Position numbers and translations under genes: made by a program. Positions 53,554-64,000 of a stretch of DNA of 64,000 nt are shown here, piece by piece (position 1 is the stretch's first letter; each line of letters opens with the position of its first letter). The stretch lies in NCBI GenBank assembly GCA_027483445.1, contig JAIXUS010000034.1, positions 62,001 through 126,000 of the forward strand. Reading direction: 5' to 3'. The notes under the pieces are model-generated. The model made no database searches, was not told the origin of the DNA, and saw only the letters and a program-made list of their open reading frames with translations. Source of the DNA: Bacteroidota bacterium (GTDB lineage: Bacteria; Bacteroidota; Bacteroidia; M30B66).

Positions 53554-54441
53554 TTAGTAATTGCTGAAATTAAATAAATGTCCGCCTTTGGAAACCATGT
53601 TGTTCACCGGATTGAGAGTCATTACAGGAATGGCCTCGGGGTTGGCAATCACATTTTGCTCGTAGGGCCCGATGATGTAATGACTGAACTCCTTCTCCTG
53701 ATTGGTCATGATAATAATCAGGTCGGCCTCTTTATTTTTGGCAAAGGCAATCGTTTCTTTAGTAAAATCGCCTTTCGGTGCTTTCGACACCTCAAAGGCG
53801 CAACCGCGTTCGCGAAGGTAGTTTTCGGCATAGGCAATATTGTTGTTTACCGCGCGGGCCGCATACTCGTCAGACTCGTGGTCGGCTAAAATGTGCAGAA
53901 ACGACTTGAAAACCTTGGCCAACTCAACGGCCCAAACCAGCTTTTGCTTGGTTTCGCGGGAGAAGTCGATCGGTAAAATGATGTTTTTGTAGCCATGCGA
54001 AAGCATCGCCTTCTTCTGCACCACCACAAACGGACGATTGGCATTGGTAATTACGCGAAGGGCCTTGCTTCCCACAACGTGCTGCATGCCAATAACGCCA
54101 TGGGTTCCCATCACCACCAGAGCGGCATTTAGTTCATCGGCAATGCTGCCAATGGTGTCGAAAATATTGCCCCTCCGTGTTACAAAAGTGGTTTCAATAC
54201 CCGAAGCCTGTTGGTTTTTCTCGGCAGCCTGCTTGAGTTTAGCCTGGGCCTCTTCTTCCTTTTGGTCTTTAGACTTAGCGCTTTCTAAAAGACCTGTTTC
54301 AACCACATGCAACAGGCAGATGGTTTTGTTAAACAGCTTAGCCAGTTCGCTGGCGTGCTGCATGGCAAAGCCGGCCACCTCTGTGAAATCGGTTGGAACG
54401 AGAATTAAATTAGAGTCGATGGGCTTTATGATATTCTTCAT
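53554..54441 (-). CDS. Universal stress protein, tandem UspA domains
   Basis: A 295-residue protein with two UspA domains. Domain 1 begins NLILVPTDFTEVAGFAMQHA and contains VVMGTHGVIGMQHVVGSKA (nucleotide loop); domain 2 begins NIILPIDFSRETKQKLV. ATG 54441 was chosen over an upstream start at 54501. The gene lies 7 bases after the HD-domain gene and is probably co-transcribed with it. Confidence 0.88.
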   Translation of the reverse strand: MKNIIKPIDSNLILVPTDFTEVAGFAMQHASELAKLFNKTICLLHVVETGLLESAKSKDQKEEEAQAKLKQAAEKNQQASGIETTFVTRRGNIFDTIGSIADELNAALVVMGTHGVIGMQHVVGSKALRVITNANRPFVVVQKKAMLSHGYKNIILPIDFSRETKQKLVWAVELAKVFKSFLHILADHESDEYAARAVNNNIAYAENYLRERGCAFEVSKAPKGDFTKETIAFAKNKEADLIIIMTNQEKEFSHYIIGPYEQNVIANPEAIPVMTLNPVNNMVSKGGHLFNFSNY

Positions 54442-54448
54442 GGGTGCT

Positions 54449-55060
54449 TTAAGAATTCGGTGAGTTAAGGCTTCCAGATTCGAGCTGGTATAAATAACCA
54501 AGCTTAACCGGCTCGCGGTACTGGCGGCAAAATTGGGTGAAATATCGGTGTTGCTTGAGAAAAGAAATTTGAATGCGGTTCCACTGCTCCAGCGAACTCA
54601 ACTTTCCATTGGCCTGAAGTTCAAGAAACAACTGGTGACCGATGGGGAAAAAGTCATCACGCCCCAGGTAATCAAGATCGGCGTCGCAAAGAATTTCACC
54701 GATTCTGCTTTGGGGCGACTGTGGTATTCGAGTAGCCATGATTGCCTTTTCGACCTCGGCCCTTTCCTCATCCGAAAGCTGCAACTGAGCAAGGTATGGG
54801 GCAGCAAAACGACAGCTATACTCCTCATGGTCTTCGGCCGAGAGCGTAAACCCGGTATCGTGGAATAAGGCAGCCAGTCGTAGCAGGTAAGTATCTATTA
54901 GCGACAAGGATTCGATATTCCCCAGAAACTCTGCCTGCCTGAGTACATCAATTGTATGCTCCGGACTGTGGTAGAACAAAGTCGGGGGTAGCTCATTCCT
55001 CAAGCGTTCAATTACTTGATCTCGAACGCTTTGGAAGGCGATTTCAATGTTTTCAATCAT
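54449..55060 (-). CDS. HD-domain phosphohydrolase
   Basis: A 203-residue protein. The metal-binding set is visible: YHSPEHT (His31/His35), ALFHDTG (His67-Asp68) and LCDADLDYLG. The family hydrolyses nucleotides or cyclic nucleotides; substrate unknown. The run HD-Usp, with 7 bases between the genes, hints at a stress or nucleotide-signalling role (inference). It is preceded by the esterase gene on the same strand after 30 bases. Confidence 0.82.
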   Translation of the reverse strand: MIENIEIAFQSVRDQVIERLRNELPPTLFYHSPEHTIDVLRQAEFLGNIESLSLIDTYLLRLAALFHDTGFTLSAEDHEEYSCRFAAPYLAQLQLSDEERAEVEKAIMATRIPQSPQSRIGEILCDADLDYLGRDDFFPIGHQLFLELQANGKLSSLEQWNRIQISFLKQHRYFTQFCRQYREPVKLGYLYQLESGSLNSPNS

Positions 55061-55090
55061 GGCTAAAGCCTGAAATTGAGTGGGGCCATA

Positions 55091-55828
55091 TCAGGCCACA
55101 AAATAGCGAGAAATAATGAACGGCAGCATCATTCTCCACGTAGGCCAGTCATGCTTAATGTCGGCCCCCCAAATGCCCAGGTCGTGATTGATTCCTTTTC
55201 GGTGAAGCAGCGCTGAAAACCTTCGGCTGGCGTTGGGGTCTTCGTAATCGCCGCTGCCCGAGTAAATGTGAATATGCTTGCTCGACCTGATCTTGTCGAG
55301 GTACCAGTTATCTTCCAAATTGCTGAGATACTGCTCGGGTGAATTGAAATACACTTGCTCGTCGTGGTAGCCTTTGGTGTATTCCGACAAATCATAAACC
55401 CCACTCATACTAATCACGCCCGAAAAGGCGTCGGGGTACTTCAGAAAGAGATTCATCGCGTGCAGCGCCCCAAAACTAGCCCCACAGGTGTAAATGGGTG
55501 TTTCCTGGCTAGTGTTTTGACGGATAAATGGAACCACTTCCTGCGCCACATAATCATTAAACTGGTTGTGGCGGATGGCTTTGTGTGGTGGATACATCTC
55601 ATCGTTGAGCCAGCTTTCGCGGTTAATCGAATTGATAGAAAACACTTTACACACACCTGAATCGACGAAAGGCGCCAACGATTCGAGCAGCTGAAAACGC
55701 TCATATTCCAAATAATCGGCGGCGGCTGTTGGAATGAGCAACAACGCGAAACCATAATGGCCATAAACGGCAATGGGCATCTCCTGCTGTAGCGCTTGGC
55801 TATACCATTGCGTAGTGTACTTTTGCAT
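55091..55828 (-). CDS. Putative alpha/beta hydrolase esterase (esterase D/enterochelin-esterase-like)
   Basis: A 245-residue protein. The nucleophile elbow is GASFGALHA (Ser118), with IYSGSGDYEDPNASRRF as the Asp region and DIKHDWPTW carrying the likely catalytic His. This fits PF00756 esterases. Start ATG 55828 (MQKYTTQWYSQAL) was preferred over a long upstream extension that overlaps the divergent DUF456 gene. No signal peptide, so cytosolic. Confidence 0.82.
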   Translation of the reverse strand: MQKYTTQWYSQALQQEMPIAVYGHYGFALLLIPTAAADYLEYERFQLLESLAPFVDSGVCKVFSINSINRESWLNDEMYPPHKAIRHNQFNDYVAQEVVPFIRQNTSQETPIYTCGASFGALHAMNLFLKYPDAFSGVISMSGVYDLSEYTKGYHDEQVYFNSPEQYLSNLEDNWYLDKIRSSKHIHIYSGSGDYEDPNASRRFSALLHRKGINHDLGIWGADIKHDWPTWRMMLPFIISRYFVA

Positions 55829-55905
55829 ACCGTTAATTTTTCCAATAATAAGAAAGCCTCCTGATATTTGAGTCGTGTAGGTATAAATCCCCAAAAAACA
55901 AGCGC

Positions 55906-56403
55906 ATGGAAATTTTCTTGGCCCTCGTAGCACTGCTTCTAACCCTCATTGGCATTGCCGGTTGCATTCTTCCGGGGCTTCCCGGCCCTCCAATCAACTT
56001 TCTGGCTCTGGTGCTGGTGCATTGGAAAATTGAAGCCTTTTCCCAAACCACGCTATGGATCATGGGAATACTTGCCCTTTTAGTCATCATTCTCGACTAT
56101 ATAATTCCGGTTTGGAGCGCACGCTTGTTTGGCGCTACTCCAACCGGGGTTCGCTGGAGCGTGTATGGTATGCTCCTCGGTTTGCTTTTTACGCCTATCG
56201 GCATGATGGCAGGACTATTCATTGGCGCTGTTCTGGGCGACCTGAAAGAGGGTAAATCACCGATAGATGCGCTCAAAGCAGGTGTGGGCTCCTACCTGGG
56301 AACCGTGGTGGGTATTGTGATTAAGTGCATCGTAGCACTAATCATTAGCTTTCCGGTTTGGTATGTGCTTTCGTTGAAAGCCTGGCAAGCCATCACAGGC
56401 TGA
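55906..56403 (+). CDS. DUF456 membrane protein
   Basis: A 165-residue membrane protein with about five helices. GIAGCILPGLPGPPINFLAL at the start and FIGAVLGDLKEGKSPIDALKAG, then SYLGTVVGI are the DUF456 landmarks. Function unknown. Divergent from the esterase gene (77 bases between starts) and convergent with hom. Confidence 0.88.
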   Translation: MEIFLALVALLLTLIGIAGCILPGLPGPPINFLALVLVHWKIEAFSQTTLWIMGILALLVIILDYIIPVWSARLFGATPTGVRWSVYGMLLGLLFTPIGMMAGLFIGAVLGDLKEGKSPIDALKAGVGSYLGTVVGIVIKCIVALIISFPVWYVLSLKAWQAITG

Positions 56404-56428
56404 TGCCTATGCTTGCCACCGGTTAGGC

Positions 56429-57693
56429 TTAAACCAGTTTGTTGATGGCTTCTTGCTTCAGTCGCAACTCTGGCCTTGCTTCCCTACGACTCTCGTGCAG
56501 TTGGAAAGCCCCGGTAAACAACAGCGACACGCCCGCTTCTTCGAGCTTTACTACCCACTTTTTGAGTTCGGGAAGCACAACCCAACCCCGTCGCACAACC
56601 CGCCCCGATGGGTCGGTAAATCGTCTCCAACCGGCCAGCCGGAAATCGGCCGGAAAATCGTCATCAGCGCCAGCCAGCAACAACTCCAGCGAAACATCAT
56701 CGGCCAAGGGCGAGAGCGAAAGCACCGGTAAATGGGTATAACGATAACTGTAGTTTTCGGCCACCAGCCGCTGTACATCCTTTAAAACCGCAGAACCGGT
56801 TGGCAGGCTTCCGGCACCTTTGCCGGAGGTAAACCAAGGACCATTGAACGGGAAATCAAACTGCAAAGCGTTGTTCTCCTGAACGATGGTTCCAAGTCCT
56901 TCGCCCACCGGAACCAGCGTAGGCAAAACCCATGATGCAAGCCCCTTTCGGGTTTGAATGCTGCGTGCAACCAAACGAATGCTTTTCCCTTCGAGCAGCG
57001 CCAACTCCCGATCGGCACGACTAAGATTACGAATCGAAAACCGCAACACCTCGTTGGGGTCATTGAGCACGCCAAATCCGTGCAGGTTGAGCAAAGTGAG
57101 CTTGTAAGCGGCATCCCATCCATCCACATCCGATGATGGATCAGCTTCGGCAAAACCAGCTTGCTGGGCCAGCTGCAGGGCTTCATTGAAGCTTAGACCA
57201 TCCTGCTCAATCCGGCTCAAAATATAATTCGTGGTTCCATTTAAAATTCCACCAACCGCAACCGGTTTTTCATAGGCGAAATACCGGTCGAGCGTCTGCA
57301 ACACAGGAATAGAGGCCGCCACAGCCGCTTCGTACAAAAATGGAGTGTTGGTTTGCCGGCTGAGCCGAACAAGGTCTTCTAACTTTTGAGCGATGGCCTT
57401 CTTGCTGGCCGATACAACCGGAATTCGCTTCAATAATGCGTTTCTGATGATTTCATAACCGGCCTGCGCATCATTGGTAGCTTCTACCACCAGGTTTATC
57501 TGCGCATCTTCCCACACTGTTGCCGGGTCGTAAACCAGCAAATTCTGGGGCACCGATCGTTTCTTGGTTTTCGACTTCACCACCACATATTGTATGGCGA
57601 TATCGGGATTTTGGCTAGCCTGCAAAAGATTGTAAAATCCTTGTCCAACCACGCCCAAACCAAAAAGGGCTACTTGATATTGAGGTTTTGTGT

Positions 57694-57697
<4 letters not shown>
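56429..57697 (-). CDS. hom: Homoserine dehydrogenase
   Basis: A 422-residue NAD(P)H enzyme making homoserine from aspartate semialdehyde. The N-terminal Rossmann motif is FGLGVVGQGF, the family signature GILNGTTNYILSRI and GFAEADPSSDVDGWDAAYK are present, and a divergent C-terminal region follows. The start overlaps the metX stop (ATGA). As last gene of metY-metX-hom it supplies homoserine, while metX and metY carry it to homocysteine. Confidence 0.92.
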
Positions 57698-60061
<2,364 letters not shown>

Positions 60062-60074
60062 TTAAATGGTTACA

Positions 60075-60116
60075 AAAAGAAAAACGCCCCTTAGATGCTT
60101 AGATCGAAGGGGCGTC
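60075..60116 (-). terminator. Second attenuator terminator before metY
   Basis: On the minus strand ACGCCCCTT (60115-60107) pairs perfectly with AAGGGGCGT (60092-60084) around a 14-base loop and is followed by TTTTTCTTTTT. It lies between leader peptide 2 and the metY ATG at 60049. Confidence 0.88.
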
Positions 60117-60138
60117 GGATTTACGTTGTTCAGCGTGA

Positions 60139-60246
60139 TCAACATCGGCATAGCCGGTCCCCTTGCAAGCGCACATGCTTACAGCAGCAACACATCATGT
60201 GTTTTTGTGCAGAGGTTTTGGGGCTATGGGTGAGTTTGGTTTTCAT
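60139..60246 (-). CDS. Leader peptide 2, poly-Cys/Met (attenuation)
   Basis: A 35-codon reading frame (ATG 60246 to TGA at 60139). Its C-terminus is MMCCCCKHVRLQGDRLCRC, with two Met and four consecutive Cys codons. It follows terminator 1 and precedes terminator 2. Ribosomes stalling at the Cys run when Cys-tRNA is scarce could change folding of the following RNA. It shares the CC-K-HVR-x-x-G-x-R-x-C pattern with leader peptide 1. Confidence 0.75.
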   Translation of the reverse strand: MKTKLTHSPKTSAQKHMMCCCCKHVRLQGDRLCRC

Positions 60247-60247
60247 G

Positions 60248-60276
60248 CAAAAAAAAACCCGGCTTTTAGGGCCGGG
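60248..60276 (-). terminator. First attenuator terminator
   Basis: On the minus strand CCCGGC (60276-60271) pairs with GCCGGG (60263-60258) and is followed by nine Ts (60257-60249). It lies 31 bases after the stop of leader peptide 1 and 3 bases before the start of leader peptide 2. Confidence 0.85.
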
Positions 60277-60306
60277 CTGGTAGTATGTGGAGTGAGTTTT
60301 ATCGGA

Positions 60307-60381
60307 TTATTGACCACAACGTTGCCCGGACGCACGAACGTGCATCATCTTGGAACAACAGCAAAGGGCAGTCTGAATCAT
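60307..60381 (-). CDS. Leader peptide 1, poly-Cys/Met (attenuation)
   Basis: A 24-codon frame (ATG 60381 to TAA at 60307) starting 4 bases after a TATTTTTG promoter box. It contains ALCCCSKMMHVRASGQRC: three consecutive Cys codons and two Met codons. It precedes terminator 1. The shared HVR-x-x-G-x-R-x-C ending with leader peptide 2 suggests duplication. Confidence 0.75.
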   Translation of the reverse strand: MIQTALCCCSKMMHVRASGQRCGQ

Positions 60382-60385
60382 GACG

Positions 60386-60393
60386 CAAAAATA
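60386..60393 (-). promoter_or_regulatory. -7 promoter box TATTTTTG for the metY leader
   Basis: Exact TAnnTTTG match on the minus strand, 4 bases before the ATG of leader peptide 1. The leader is therefore probably translated from a leaderless mRNA. Confidence 0.6.
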
Positions 60394-60470
60394 CATGGAG
60401 AATAAGGTTCACTTTAACACTTAGGCATGAAAAATTCTTTATTCAAATGATTTACAGTGGTTTAAATTAA

Positions 60471-61382
60471 TTACGTATGTACTAAATTGTGAAGTGCCGA
60501 TTGAAGTTCCGGGTGTTTAAACAGGAAACCGGTGCTGCGCAGTTTGGCATTGGAAATTCGGCTTCCTTCGAGCACCACGGCCGACATTTCGCCTAAAACA
60601 AGCCGTAGGCCCAGCGATGGAACACCAATCGGGAAAACGGGCTTTTTGAGCACTTTTCCCAGGGTTTGCGTAAATGTGCGGTTGCTGCATTGTTCGGTTG
60701 CAGTGGCATTGTATGCGCCACTCCATGCCTCGTTAAAAAGGGCTTCGCGAAAAATGCGGGCGATATCTTCAATATGAATCCATGGAATTTGCTGCTTTCC
60801 GGAGCCTAATACTGCACCAAAACCAAACTTAAACGGTTTCATTAACTCGGGCAGTGCGCCGCCGTTGGCATCAAGTACCACGCCGGTTCTGATTTTTACA
60901 ATACGGTTGGCAACAGACGAAAAGTCATCCGCAGCGGCTTCCCAGCGGCGGCAAGTTTCGCCCATAAAATCGATGGCGGCAGGCTCTTCCTCTAAATGTA
61001 ACAGCGAGGTAGTTTGCGCTCCATACCAACCAACAGCCGAAGCCGACACAAGCACATTTATGCGTTGCGCCCGTTGCTTCAGTGTATTAAGCAGCAATTG
61101 TGCGGAATTAACCCGCGAGTCGAGGATTTCCTGCTTGCGTTTTTCCGTCCATGGCTTATCGGCAATGCCAGCACCAGCGAGGTGAACAATGGCGTCAATC
61201 TGATCGAGCGCCTGTTGGTCAATTTCGGCCTTTTCGGGGTTCCAGGTAAATGCTGCATCGTAGGGGTTAATGCGTTGCGCCGATCGGCTGAGCAACACCA
61301 AAGTATGTCCGTCGGCCTTAAGCATTTTTGCCAATGCCATCCCCAACAAACCTGCACCACCGGTGATTAAGATTCTTGCCAT
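60471..61382 (-). CDS. TIGR01777-family epimerase (YfcH-like)
   Basis: A 303-residue short-chain dehydrogenase-like protein. It opens with ARILITGGAGLLGMALAKML (NAD(P)-binding Rossmann motif), has IDAIVHLAGAGIADKPWTEK, RKQEILDSRV and ASAVGWYG of the YfcH family, and a C-terminal DUF1731-type segment. Substrate unknown. The ATG at 61382 is chosen over a longer frame to 61421. Divergent from the Crp/Fnr gene. Confidence 0.9.
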   Translation of the reverse strand: MARILITGGAGLLGMALAKMLKADGHTLVLLSRSAQRINPYDAAFTWNPEKAEIDQQALDQIDAIVHLAGAGIADKPWTEKRKQEILDSRVNSAQLLLNTLKQRAQRINVLVSASAVGWYGAQTTSLLHLEEEPAAIDFMGETCRRWEAAADDFSSVANRIVKIRTGVVLDANGGALPELMKPFKFGFGAVLGSGKQQIPWIHIEDIARIFREALFNEAWSGAYNATATEQCSNRTFTQTLGKVLKKPVFPIGVPSLGLRLVLGEMSAVVLEGSRISNAKLRSTGFLFKHPELQSALHNLVHT

Positions 61383-61448
61383 ATGAAAGAAAACCCGTAA
61401 AGCTTCACAAATGTTTGCCACCTTCGGTCAAAAGGGATTCCCGGGAGC

Positions 61449-61478
61449 TTGTTTTTCTTGAAAGAGTAGCTATTTTTG
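61449..61478 (+). promoter_or_regulatory. Promoter TTG-N19-TATTTTTG of the Crp/Fnr gene
   Basis: TTG at 61449-61451, 19 bases, then TATTTTTG at 61471-61478, a near-ideal Bacteroidota promoter 22 bases before the ATG at 61501. Confidence 0.75.
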
Positions 61479-61500
61479 TGTACCTGCTACGACTAATGTG

Positions 61501-62208
61501 ATGAAGAAATTTGAGCAACCCCATTGCACTCAATGTGACGCCAGAAATAGGTCGATATTCTGCGACCTGCGCGGCGAAGAGGTTGAATCGCTTGATGAAC
61601 ACAAAAACTGTGGAATGTATAAAAAAGGCCAACTGATTTTCAATTCAGGAAGCTACCCACACGGTTTGTTTTGTGTTAAATCGGGTAAAATCAAAATTTA
61701 TCGAACCGGTGATGAAGGCAAGGAGCAAATTGTGCGCTTGGCCAAAGAAGGCGATATTTTGGGATACCGAGCCTTACTCAGTGGCGACCGGTATTCGTCG
61801 TCGGCTGAGGCCATCGACGACGCTCAAATTTGCTTTATTCCTAAAACTTCATTCCTCGGTTTGCTCTCGAGTAACGGCACTTTATCGATGCAAATGATGA
61901 GACTGCTCTCTGAAGACCTGAAACATGCCGAGCATAAAATTACCGACCTTGCTCAAAAGCCGGTGCGGGAACGTGTGGCCGAAGCCTTACTGTACTTGCA
62001 TCAAACCTATGGTTTGGAAAATGATGGCATTACGATTAGCGTAACCTTAAGTCGCGAAGACATTGCCAACATTGTTGGAACAGCGACCGAAACCGCCATA
62101 AGGTTGCTCAGCGAGTTAAAAAACGACAATATCATCCAACTAAGCGGGAAGAAAATTGCCATTTTGAACCACCGGGAATTGGTGAAAGTGGCCAATGTGA
62201 ATGATTGA
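61501..62208 (+). CDS. Crp/Fnr-family regulator with N-terminal Cys cluster
   Basis: A 235-residue regulator. An N-terminal Cys cluster (Cys9, Cys12, Cys21, Cys37) precedes a cyclic-nucleotide-like beta barrel (GKIKIYRTGDEGKEQIVRLA, EGDILGYRALL) and a dimer helix, then a winged helix at VTLSREDIANIVGTATETAIR. The Cys spacing resembles FNR-type iron-sulfur binding, which would make it an oxygen- or redox-responsive switch (inference). It lies 17 bases upstream of the multihaem cytochrome gene, a plausible target. The GTG at 61498 is an alternative start. Confidence 0.88.
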   Translation: MKKFEQPHCTQCDARNRSIFCDLRGEEVESLDEHKNCGMYKKGQLIFNSGSYPHGLFCVKSGKIKIYRTGDEGKEQIVRLAKEGDILGYRALLSGDRYSSSAEAIDDAQICFIPKTSFLGLLSSNGTLSMQMMRLLSEDLKHAEHKITDLAQKPVRERVAEALLYLHQTYGLENDGITISVTLSREDIANIVGTATETAIRLLSELKNDNIIQLSGKKIAILNHRELVKVANVND

Positions 62209-62225
62209 ATAAACGGGGGGAATAC

Positions 62226-64000
62226 GTGAAAAAATCGATACTCATTGCTCTTGGAGCCGGAATTTTTGCCTTAGTAGCGGCCACAATCAATGGGTCGGCC
62301 ACAGAAAAATCAGAATTAAGCGATGATCCGCATGCCTATTTCAGGCAGCTCATTGATGCACATCGTGAACTCGACACCACAGCGCTATTTCTCACTTCAC
62401 AACGCTGCGAAGGCTGCCACGGTTTCGACCCTTTGGGCCAGGCCAACATTACCGCGGCCGGTTTAGATGTTAACCTATTCGACGACTGGGAAACCTCCAT
62501 GATGGGCCTTGCAGGTGTAGATCCGCTTTGGAAAGCCAAAGTGCGCCATGAAGTACTCACAAACCCTTCGCATTCGGCCGAACTACAAACACTTTGCACG
62601 TCTTGCCACGCCCCGATGGGTCATTTCACCGCCATTTACCGCGGTCAACAGCACTATACACTGGAAGATCTCAGTCAGGACTCCCTCGGGCTTTCAGGCG
62701 TTGGCTGCCTGGGTTGCCATAGTATAGGCGAAGATGGCCTTGGCGGCCGATTTACCGGTGATATTCCATACGATACCAGCAGGGTTGCTTATGGCCCCTT
62801 TCAAAACCCCATGACAGGCCCCATGCAGCTCTACGTGAACTTTACGCCTGTATACAGTCCGCACGTAAGCAAAGGGCGCTTCTGCTCGCCTTGTCATACC
62901 CTGATTTCGAACACTGTAGACCTCAGCGGTCAGCCTACCGGCCAAACCTTTGTTGAGCAGGCAACCTTCCACGAATGGCTCAACTCGGCCTACCCGGAGG
63001 AAGACAAGCAGTGCCAGACCTGCCACATGCCCAAGATTGAGGAACCCATTAAGATTGCGAATGGCTACACCGGTTTACCCGGACGTTCACCGTTTAATCT
63101 GCACACCTTTACCGGAGCCAACAGCTTTATGGTGAATCTGATTAAGCAAAACAAAGGCGCCTTGGGCGTTACTGCGTCTGATGCCAATTTCGATTCAACG
63201 TTGGCGGCCATCACGCAGTTTCTGCGGTTCCAAACCGTGGATCTTTCGCTGGGAGACCCGGTAATTGAGGGCGATTCGGTGACTTTTGAAGTGGAAATTG
63301 AAAATAAAGCCGGACATAAATTCCCCACCGGTTATCCGGCGCGTAGAGCCTTTGTATCGTTTGTGGTTACAAACAATTTGGGCGATACTCTCTTTTCGTC
63401 GGGTGTGGCAAAATCTAATGGTACAATTCAGGGAATCAACACCCTACCTCAACCCCACTACACGGTAATTACCCGAGAGGATCAGGCACAGATTTACGAA
63501 ATGATCATGGGCGATGTGAATGGCAACGTAACCACAGTGTTGGAGAGAGGAGCCACACATTTAAAAGACAACAGGATTCCACCATTGGGTTTTGTGAACG
63601 ACCACCCGGTGTATGACACCGTGCAAATTGTTGGAGAGGCATTCACTGACCCCAATTTTAATCGAAACGGGAACTTCCAGGGAACGGGTAAAGACAAGAT
63701 TTTCTACAAGTTGCCGATTAATGCCCTGGCCGGGAATGTAAACGTTTCGGCCAAGGTCTACTATCAAGCCGTGCCCCCACACTGGTTAGACGAAATGCGC
63801 ACCTTTTCGGCCCCTGAAATTGATGCCTTCCTGGCGATGTACGACGCAGCCGATAAGCAAGCCATAGAAATAGCTGAGATTTCACGAACCGACCTCATAT
63901 TACCGCTCAGTGCGAAGAGTTTTGGTCAGGGGCTGGCGCCGATGGCATTCCCGCAGCCCTCATTTGCCGACGAACCGGTGTTCATTCAATGGAACAAAAC
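62226..64000 (+). CDS. Multihaem cytochrome c family protein, 3' end outside window
   Basis: Starts at GTG 62226 with a signal-like segment (KKSILIALGAGIFALVAATI); the frame is open to the window end (~591 codons). Five CxxCH haem-binding motifs are visible: CEGCH (Cys61), CTSCH, CLGCH, CSPCH and CQTCH. The following GHKFPTGYPARRAF block and NLHTFTGANSFM are typical of cytochrome c554-like proteins, in which distal His residues can complete the ligands. It is probably secreted or periplasmic and takes part in electron transfer. Follows the Crp/Fnr gene in a likely operon. Confidence 0.85.
   Translation, partial: MKKSILIALGAGIFALVAATINGSATEKSELSDDPHAYFRQLIDAHRELDTTALFLTSQRCEGCHGFDPLGQANITAAGLDVNLFDDWETSMMGLAGVDPLWKAKVRHEVLTNPSHSAELQTLCTSCHAPMGHFTAIYRGQQHYTLEDLSQDSLGLSGVGCLGCHSIGEDGLGGRFTGDIPYDTSRVAYGPFQNPMTGPMQLYVNFTPVYSPHVSKGRFCSPCHTLISNTVDLSGQPTGQTFVEQATFHEWLNSAYPEEDKQCQTCHMPKIEEPIKIANGYTGLPGRSPFNLHTFTGANSFMVNLIKQNKGALGVTASDANFDSTLAAITQFLRFQTVDLSLGDPVIEGDSVTFEVEIENKAGHKFPTGYPARRAFVSFVVTNNLGDTLFSSGVAKSNGTIQGINTLPQPHYTVITREDQAQIYEMIMGDVNGNVTTVLERGATHLKDNRIPPLGFVNDHPVYDTVQIVGEAFTDPNFNRNGNFQGTGKDKIFYKLPINALAGNVNVSAKVYYQAVPPHWLDEMRTFSAPEIDAFLAMYDAADKQAIEIAEISRTDLILPLSAKSFGQGLAPMAFPQPSFADEPVFIQWNK

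Noticed and set aside
60075..60420. SAM riboswitch before metY
   Set aside because: I looked for SAM-I core sequences and for the SAM-II pseudoknot pattern on the minus strand and saw neither; the leader peptide plus terminator layout explains the region better.

Overview
The window looks like a chromosomal segment of a member of the Bacteroidota, probably a Flavobacteriia-type organism. The evidence is type IX secretion (T9SS) type-A C-terminal sorting domains, many TAnnTTTG-type -7 promoter boxes, weak or absent Shine-Dalgarno sequences before start codons, an F-type ATP synthase cluster lacking atpD and atpC, and families such as DUF3098, PorT-like barrels and WG-repeat proteins. Genus and species cannot be given from sequence alone.

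Layout. 1-5.1 kb: a partial small gene, a structured dispersed repeat, an MFS-feoB-feoA ferrous iron operon with a small lipoprotein, and a secreted protein. 5.1-8.6 kb: a tryptophan 2,3-dioxygenase-like haem protein, fumarase and a universal stress protein. 8.7-14.4 kb: the ATP synthase cluster atpB-E-F-H-A-G, preceded by two small membrane genes. 14.5-19.4 kb: second copy of the dispersed repeat, a phosphosugar isomerase overlapping lipB, a DUF3108 protein and a large hypothetical protein. 19.6-24.4 kb: an AT-rich stress-type region (cupin, CsbD, AraC regulator, DUF5670, PorT-like barrel, coiled-coil lipoprotein) and an AAA ATPase remnant. 24.4-30.2 kb: prfB with a programmed +1 frameshift, a large Ig-like surface protein and serS. 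30.2-34.4 kb: an array of T9SS proteins and orphan or broken sorting domains. 34.5-38.7 kb: a small inverted-repeat element in two full copies (a third partial copy lies at 22.4 kb), flanking mpl, a metallo-hydrolase and a WG-repeat protein. 39-43 kb: a GH31-GH13 alpha-glucan operon. 43-49.2 kb: a metal-receptor-like protein, cystathionine beta-synthase and leuS. 49.3-53.3 kb: ftsX, DUF3098, uppP, truB, pgk. 53.5-56.4 kb: stress and HD proteins, an esterase, DUF456. 56.4-60.4 kb: the methionine operon metY-metX-hom behind a two-stage attenuator. 60.5-64 kb: an epimerase, a Crp/Fnr regulator and a partial multihaem cytochrome c.

Two observations stand out. First, leuS carries an in-frame insertion of about 1.1 kb at the entrance to the CP1 editing domain. 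It encodes a DUF559 (PD-(D/E)XK-like) endonuclease domain and five in-frame 105-bp repeats with palindromic cores, and its two ends are inverted copies of that palindrome. It behaves like a mobile element that has been kept translatable inside an essential enzyme. Second, the metY-metX-hom operon is preceded by two consecutive short reading frames with runs of Cys and Met codons, each followed by an intrinsic terminator. The two peptides share a C-terminal pattern. This suggests tandem translational attenuation in place of a SAM riboswitch; I found no recognisable SAM-I or SAM-II riboswitch there.

All calls come from reading the sequence by eye. No database search, folding or alignment program was run.
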